A stretch of DNA of 64,000 nt, taken from positions 366,393-430,392 of the forward strand of contig NMRA01000386.1 of assembly GCA_002633005.1 (NCBI GenBank), written 5' to 3'. Source of the DNA: Phoronis australis (Eukaryota; Phoronida; Phoronidae). Under the pieces are notes generated by a model. The model worked only from the letters and a program-made list of their open reading frames with translations. It made no database searches and was not told the origin of the DNA. Positions 58,401-64,000 of the stretch are shown here, piece after piece (the stretch's first letter is position 1; every line of letters starts with the position of its first letter). The translations under genes were made by a program, and so were the position numbers.

Positions 58401-61400
58401 TGTTTTGTTACACGGGCGTTGTTTTCGGTATAGCCGCAACACTGAATGCATTTGATAACCGAAGTGTCGCGCGTAATTACGTTTGTAATCGCGACCAAGA
58501 TTTCCCTCGTGTTTTGAGACCGAAATCGTTCGTCCATAATTACGCTCGTGATTACGACCGAGACTTCGCTCGTGTTTTAAGACCGAAATCGTTCGTCCAT
58601 AATTACGCTCGTGATTCCGACCAAGACTTCGCTCGTGTTTTACGACCGAAATCACTATATCCAATAAGAAATTGGTTTGTTGGTCACGGGAACTCTAAAG
58701 AAGTTTTACGATCTTATATTTGCTCTTTATTTTAGCAAGTAGTCATTATATTTAAGTACGACTCATCCACGAGACAACCACCCATTAAATTAATACGCAG
58801 TTGATATTGTTTTTGTTATGCAAAGGGTTTGTTATTCAAATGTCTTGAATGTAGAGTGAATGATTTACCACCAACATTTAGAAATTCGACTTCACAACCC
58901 CCTAAAAGCCGTTTTGAACCAATGTTTTTTGCAATGTCATATGTCTTCTGCACGCATTGTTCAGAGTAAGAGAATGAAACTTTGCCTAAATAAATGAAAA
59001 AGCATGGTTATCTTAAAAACAATGTCAAATCATTGTCAGACATCCTGCTACATATACATATACATATTGGCACATTAGTATGTACTAAAAAGGGCCAGTT
59101 TCAAGTGCTTAGGATGGATAGGACAGCAAAAAAAATCAGTCAATCTTTTGTACTTAGTGCTTTGCACCTGAGATTTTACCTTCTGAATACTTCATAAGAT
59201 GTGAAAAATAAGAGCTTGAAATTACGAACGCAAAATTACGAGCGAAAACGACCTCGGGTCATCTTACGACTTTTTGTTTGAATATCGTCTGGTGCCCGAC
59301 CTACAGGTGTTCACAGTGCATATTGCCTCCTGATTCATATGTACATGTAAATCTCAAAAGGTCACGTCATGAGGCCAACACATGGCGTGATGACCAGACT
59401 GAATTTTTTTGCTTTCTCATCGCTGCAGGTCGCCAATGCGACCTCAGCTTGTAAGACGTAGGATAAATCCCAAGTCGCTACGAAGTCGCTACGAAGTCGC
59501 TACGAAGTCGCCACTGCATCAAAGTCAGACAATAATTTCTCCGAAATTCGTTTCAAAGCTTGTATTGACTATACCTTTGGTTCACAATTGCTCCGTTTAT
59601 TTCGTGAAATCAGTGCATTTGCCACCACAGCAGTCACCACACATCAAACACAGTCTTAAATTACAACAGAAAGTAAACAGACGGAAGTCGGAGTTATTCG
59701 GCAAAAATCGGGCAAGCACGTGCCTCCAGTATACGCGATCGTTTGCATTCTGTCTTCATTGGCAGGAAAAATGGAGTTAGAGATTGATTGATACGCATTT
59801 TTAGGAGAATGGAGTACGGTACGACCTTTTTTAGTCGGCCATTTCGACGTCAGTTTTTACCGACTACAGATTTCGTTAGGCGACCTGGGGATTTTTGCAA
59901 GGTTCTCAAATCAAAAACGACTTAGCGTCAAGATACATATCGATCAGGACAGCGATAAACGACTCTGTCCTAATCTATAAAAGCACAAACCAAGAAAATG
60001 CCTTCACGTTTTTGAGCAAGAACATTTAGTAAAGTTGGGCCTTCGATTTTTAAAATGTGGTGACTGGAATAACAGCAACTTTAAAGAAGACCCGAAAGAG
60101 ATGGTCTTACTAAATGCTGATTTCGTTTCCACGTCTTTTTTAGGGATCTCCACATACGATAGACACGTTCTTATAGGCAGTGGTAAGGTGCTTAGGTTTT
60201 CAGAAGGCTTGGGGGTGGCAGGCTGTAACTGTAAACAATCTCGCTTTGTCTTAAAATCATTACTGTGACTTCTACTACAACAATTACTAAAACTACTACT
60301 GCAGCAACTACAAAAACAAATTATTTAAAGTACCACAACAGCAACTACCACTACCACCACCACTATCGCTACCGCTACCACTACAGTTTCTGCTACTGCC
60401 ACTGTTCTACGGCCAAAGTGTATTCTTCAGTCAATGAGACCACGTTATTGTTTCTCCACATTGAATTTAGTCATGTGTTTGTATTATGAAAACTGACATA
60501 CGTTAGTCAGAAATTTGGTCTTATCTCCCCTGTTTCACAATTACCGGATAAAAAATTAACTATGTAAATATTGGCATATCCCTGCCTAGAATCAATTTAT
60601 ACAAATGCTCCCAGTAGCTAGCAGCTATTTTATATCCTCATATACTTCGTGCGTTTGCCGAAATGAGTTTTAATCGTTTTTGGCAATTAGTTATAAATGG
60701 AGTGTATTACAGATCAAATTTCAGACTCAGATTTTTAGTAATTTTTCATGAAAAAGAGAATAGACTCACTCCCTGGTAATTTGTAACTCATCGTTGTTCT
60801 AGGTAGCAATAGCCCACTCTATTGAAAAAGAGGTTTCAAGATTTGGAAGTCCTGATTCTTACTTCGTATCTTTGGCACGAGAAATGGCGCCAAAACGTCA
60901 CGTGCTGGCGTCAATTCTCAAGACTGTTGGAATTCGACCAATCATACCAGATGGAGGTTACTTCGTCATGTGTGACATCACTGGGGTTCTTGGTGAGTTG
61001 AGGCATAAGGGGTCTATGCCAACGGGGGTTCATTTCTAATCTTCAAAGTGTCCGCAAGTTTATTATACACTATGGCAGGCTTCTGTCAACTGATAAGTTT
61101 AATACTAAACTTATCTCCCTAAGGTTCGTTAATGAAAGTGACTTACTTAGATTTTTTAAAAGTCTTAAAAGACGGAAATTTGGCGTTACGCTGCAACTTC
61201 AGAATTAGTGAATAAAAATGTAGCCAAGTAATGGTGAGAGTGTCACAATTTGAAATAATTTATAAGAAATTATCTCAGTCACTATGATAATATGTATATT
61301 CTCCCATACTTTGCACTTTTGCTCAAGTACTTATGTGGAGAGAATTTTCCACTTGAAATTTTACAAAATTATGTATTTGCATTAATCGGTGTTCTGCAAC

Positions 61401-62573
61401 AACTGTTGCACTCCTTATATGTGCCAGTGGCCAGTTGAGAAGGATTACGCTTGACCGCATCCATAGGCAGGTATACCGAAGCCCTTACATATTTACGTCG
61501 CTACGTAAATATGGTCTAACCTTTTTGACTGCGACGGCCATAACGTCAAAACTGAAAAAGCAAATTGATGAACAAAGACGGTGTCATCTCCTGTCGTCCT
61601 CATGAATAAAATATGGCCTCAATAAAGCTGAGCTCGAATGACTTTTTAGTCGACGTCTAACCAGACACCTATTAACAAAAAGTGGCACCTACGTGTAGCC
61701 AAAAATTTCGCTTGAAATGTGTCCTTCCTTTCTTGCTGTGTACCCTGCATCAGGCCGCGGTCTTCCTGGGACCTAGACATTAATTTTCTCAAATAACACC
61801 AATGCCGTTTATTACCTTCTGAGTCTGCTGTTTAGGATTTTCTCGAGACGAATCCGAAGGGATACAAGGAAATCGGTTTGCCTCCTGGTTAGCCGAAACC
61901 AAGTCTATAGCTGTGATGCCGGGTGAAGCATTTTATGGACCGGAGCATAAATCAACCATGGGCGCCACCTATGCACGGTTTTGTTTCTTCAAAGTGAGTA
62001 CAAAAAGGTTAGATACGATTTTGGAGAGGCTTGCTATACGAGTAAACTTACTTTTGGAATAATTTGTTTCAATATCCGACAGAGAAGCGCATTATGGGAT
62101 GGCTTTGTTTGTGCGTGATTCCCTGACAAACGTTATTTCGTGACTTACGAATCCTCGCTGAAAATATTTTATCATTTACTCCCAAATCTTATTCAAAGTA
62201 AAAATTGATGGAAGTCACAAAACAAATTGACGAACCTCGTGTAGTGTGCAGATCTTCTTCCCTCCCAAATCATACGCTGAAATCATGGTGAGTGTAGATA
62301 AATTCATTTAAAATACTCTGCCTGCCATTTGTCGAATGACTTTAGCTCCGACAACAGACAAGCATATTCTGAGACTGCAGGGGTTGAGTGTTCGATTCCG
62401 AGCTGGGGTTGGTCTTAAAGCTGAAATCACATTTCTCGCCGAGAATGCCACCTTTTAGCTTATGTCTGTCTTTTACTTGGAACACTATGGGCCTACTGTA
62501 TTTTTTACAGAAAGACGAAACACTTCAAGAATGTGCAAGGCTCGTAGAAGAATGGAAGAAAGCAGAATCATAG
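52467..62573 (+). CDS. KYAT3: Kynurenine aminotransferase / cysteine-S-conjugate beta-lyase
   Basis: Ten coding exons: 52467-52507, 53367-53514, 54116-54265, 54996-55085, 56535-56660, 57011-57131, 57825-57991, 60803-60992, 61836-61993, 62511-62573. Phases agree throughout, giving 417 residues. This is a fold-type I PLP aminotransferase that converts L-kynurenine plus a 2-oxo acid to kynurenate, and also cleaves cysteine S-conjugates (family knowledge). Visible motifs: W14 (split codon), NLCQGFPDF, NTPNNPLGK (N181), CVADEVYEW (D209, Y212), TLGSAGKAFTVTGWKVGW (Schiff-base lysine K243) and YARFCF (R392, substrate carboxylate). DEVYEWL, ATLPGMWERTIT and IPDGGYF favour KYAT3 over KYAT1. No mitochondrial presequence precedes the chosen ATG, which lies in an exon with an upstream acceptor, so a cytosolic form is predicted. 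The usual LGQG reads LCQG (Cys29), one base from Gly. Confidence 0.94.
54285..54453. repeat. 27-bp tandem repeat ending in a 16-bp perfect hairpin (KYAT intron 3)
   Basis: Units of the type gaagaatgacagctcgcgcgtgt... recur about five times from 54290. The last is followed by gctcgcgtaaatgttg (54406-54421) and its exact complement (54438-54453), so the hairpin arm starts with the repeat's own gctcgcg. Confidence 0.85.
54530..54705. repeat. A+T-rich microsatellites
   Basis: Short aacaattacaattac and aataatagtaataatgatgat runs in a KYAT intron. The open frame over them is an artefact of low complexity. Confidence 0.7.
54728..54782. repeat. 55-bp near-perfect palindrome (KYAT intron)
   Basis: gattttcatattatcatca on the left pairs with tgatgataatatgaaaatc on the right, with a further atcaacattt / aaatgttgat pairing inside. 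It could extrude as a cruciform or be a collapsed TIR element. Confidence 0.8.
58047..58110. repeat. G/C-run hairpin insertion
   Basis: ccatagccagggggttcgg followed by gttcgatcgaaccccctccc forms a G-run/C-run hairpin. Related text lies at 31079-31130, 42553-42590 and 46985-47080. Probably the end of a common dispersed element. Confidence 0.5.
58465..58665. repeat. 66-bp minisatellite, about 3 units (KYAT intron 7)
   Basis: Units share cgaccaagacttcgctcgtg, ttttaagaccgaaatcgttc and gtccataattacgctcgtga. The 66-base length is a multiple of three and both strands stay open (22-residue unit RVLRPKSFVHNYARD...). It lies inside an intron, so coding is not supported. Confidence 0.85.
59475..59514. 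repeat. 12-bp tandem repeat (cgctacgaagt)n
   Basis: tcgctacgaagt occurs three times in a row, with a fourth partial unit, in a KYAT intron. Confidence 0.9.
60262..60410. repeat. Trinucleotide microsatellites (ACT/ACC-type)
   Basis: actactacaacaattacta and accaccaccactatcgcta type runs in a KYAT intron. The open frame here is repeat-derived. Confidence 0.8.
62360..62410 (+). mobile_element. Possible SINE remnant with B box (KYAT last intron)
   Basis: TGTTCGATTCC at 62389-62399 resembles a pol III B box after tRNA-like text (tttagctccgacaacagaca). No A box or poly-A tail was confirmed. Confidence 0.25.
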
Positions 62574-63008
62574 TCAAATGATTCGCGCGCTACTTGTCGG
62601 CATGAAACGCAACAGCCGTAAATCATGAGAAGCTGAAACGTAAACACAACCTCTGCATACTGAAGTAACGTGGAGTACCTGCGGACAAAGGACTCAGTTC
62701 AGACACTCAACTGAGCAAAATTATTTATCATGCCGCAACCTCAGAATTCACTATGTAACATATCACAGATACATTCTTAATTCGTAGATTTTGAGGATTG
62801 ACGAAAGTCACGATACATAAAATTATCCGAATCTGTCTGTTACTCGTCTGATGCTACTTGAGCATACTGATAGGCTAAGGCAGTGGTTAACTCGGTTTAC
62901 GAGTTCTCATGGCCTCCACTGGGGGCGCCAGCATGCGTGTGACGTCAGTGGACAAAAAGGGTTTTGGCTAACATTCACCATTCTGCTTACATAACACGCA
63001 GGTCACTT

Positions 63009-63052
<44 letters not shown>

Positions 63053-63053
63053 T
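63009..63053. repeat. (TCAA)n microsatellite
   Basis: About eleven tandem tcaa units, followed by tctttatttgag. This looks like a reversed A-rich tail of a retroelement. Confidence 0.95.
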
Positions 63054-63123
63054 CTTTATTTGAGTTTGACAAAACAGACAAACACTAGCCAAAGGCTAAT
63101 ATCACCAACTGTAGATAATAACA

Positions 63124-63242
63124 TTTATGATCGACATATGTCCCAAATAATAGATAAATGATACGTGCGTCGCAAGCTCGTTACCATAGATGAAAAGGAG
63201 ACCGAGGTAGGCGATATAGGGTCATTTATTATGAATAGTACA
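63124..63242. repeat. 119-bp dispersed repeat, copy 2
   Basis: Direct-orientation partner of 51389-51507. Confidence 0.85.
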
Positions 63243-64000
63243 ATTACAATAAAATGAATACAGGTAAATAACGTATAATAGGTAATCTCTGGTAAGATGG
63301 GCAATGAAAAGCGCCACAAGAGATGTTGTAAGACAGCTCATGCCCATCTGCAGGGATGCACGAAGGGAGAGAAATGAAAAGAAAAGGGGTGCAGGACTAC
63401 TTACAAACGCTGTCAGCCGGATACCCAACCCTAACTCCGGGTGCCAAACCGGAGGGGGGTAAGATTGCCAGGGCTGGAACAGGTGCCGGTGTTGTCTCAC
63501 CCCGTGTCGTGGCGGGAAGAAAATTAGATAAATGACGGAAAACAAGGGAGAAAAAACGAACATACATTCAAGAAACGAACGGGTAAGCTAGAGCACTAAA
63601 GACGGGGTACGCAAACTAAAATGAAACGAGAGAGAAACGAAAACATCAAAGCTAAAGACAATATAAAAATGGCTAACAGAGAACAACAAAATAGCTAACA
63701 TAAGAGAAATAAAGCTAACAACAGTCGGGTTATAAAGGTAAAGTAACAAGTTAAGAATAAATGAACACAAAATATAGCCCGAGGCCTAACAAAATGTCTA
63801 ACAGGGTTGAAGAAAAATAAAATACAAAATAAACTACAAGTGAGACTAACAAGATATGGAACAAAGCGGACGGAGTGGATGGGGAAGGGGCAGGCAAGGC
63901 GGACACTAGCGAGGGAGGTGCAGGCAGTACTGAGACCAATGGGAGGTAACGGGTGACCAGGGGAAGGGAGAGACAAGAGAAAGGGGGAAATTAGGGACGA
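63243..64000. other. No gene seen at the window end
   Basis: A-rich on plus, with recurring gctaaca and gaaataaagc words (63660-63720) suggestive of repeat-derived sequence. The Phe/Ser/Leu-rich open frames on minus are composition artefacts. Confidence 0.4.

Noticed and set aside
58465-58665. CRISPR-like repeat array
   Set aside because: Units are directly adjacent without unique spacers; it is a minisatellite in a eukaryotic intron.
63222-63976. Phe/Ser/Leu-rich minus frames resembling membrane proteins
   Set aside because: They come from A-rich plus-strand composition; no conserved motif, start context or neighbouring exons support them.

Overview
This is eukaryotic nuclear DNA from an animal. 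It has spliced genes with GT-AG introns of 0.2 to 5 kb, A+T-rich intergenic sequence, and remnants of P-type, pogo/Tigger-type, LINE, SINE and MITE elements. No feature fixes the species. The gene content and repeats suggest a marine invertebrate (cnidarian, hemichordate/echinoderm or spiralian), which is inference. The scaffold has one 603-base gap (16888-17490) and seven single-base n junctions (about 4767, 9784, 20475, 29074, 30253, 39584, 49031). At least three of these join sequence that is repeated nearby, so some apparent duplications are assembly effects.

Layout. (1) 227-6211, plus strand: the last seven coding exons and 3'UTR of DHX9 (RNA helicase A), ending in an RGG-rich tail. (2) 8189-16019, minus strand: a four-exon C2H2 zinc-finger gene (ZNF-A). 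A 390-base unmerged contig overlap at 9784 breaks its reading frame. (3) About 16.4-33 kb: a transposon graveyard with a tRNA-derived SINE, two pogo/Tigger-like relics, a LINE 3' end, a THAP/P-element-like relic, and paired dispersed repeats with long hairpins. (4) 33334-45135, minus strand: a paralogue of ZNF-A (ZNF-B). Its two N-terminal exons have exactly the same lengths (150 and 222 coding bases). Its introns hold a TIR element and a tandem array carrying DR1-type nuclear-receptor motifs. (5) 45.3-52.4 kb: MITE-like inverted repeats, dispersed repeats and one unassigned possible terminal exon. (6) 52467-62573, plus strand: a complete ten-exon kynurenine aminotransferase / cysteine-S-conjugate beta-lyase gene (KYAT3/KYAT1 type, 417 aa). 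(7) 62.6-64 kb: repeats and low-complexity sequence.

The genes do not form a pathway. DHX9 acts on RNA in the nucleus and cytoplasm, KYAT works in tryptophan/kynurenine catabolism, and the two zinc-finger genes are probably DNA-binding regulators. The most notable biology is the ZNF-A/ZNF-B pair. Each combines an N-terminal ZAD-like CxxC...CxxC module split by an intron, a conserved hydrophobic FILLPPGTVLPNMTVN block, expanding 21-bp coding repeats, and about 15 fingers that include three consecutive H-X3-C (CCHC-type) fingers.
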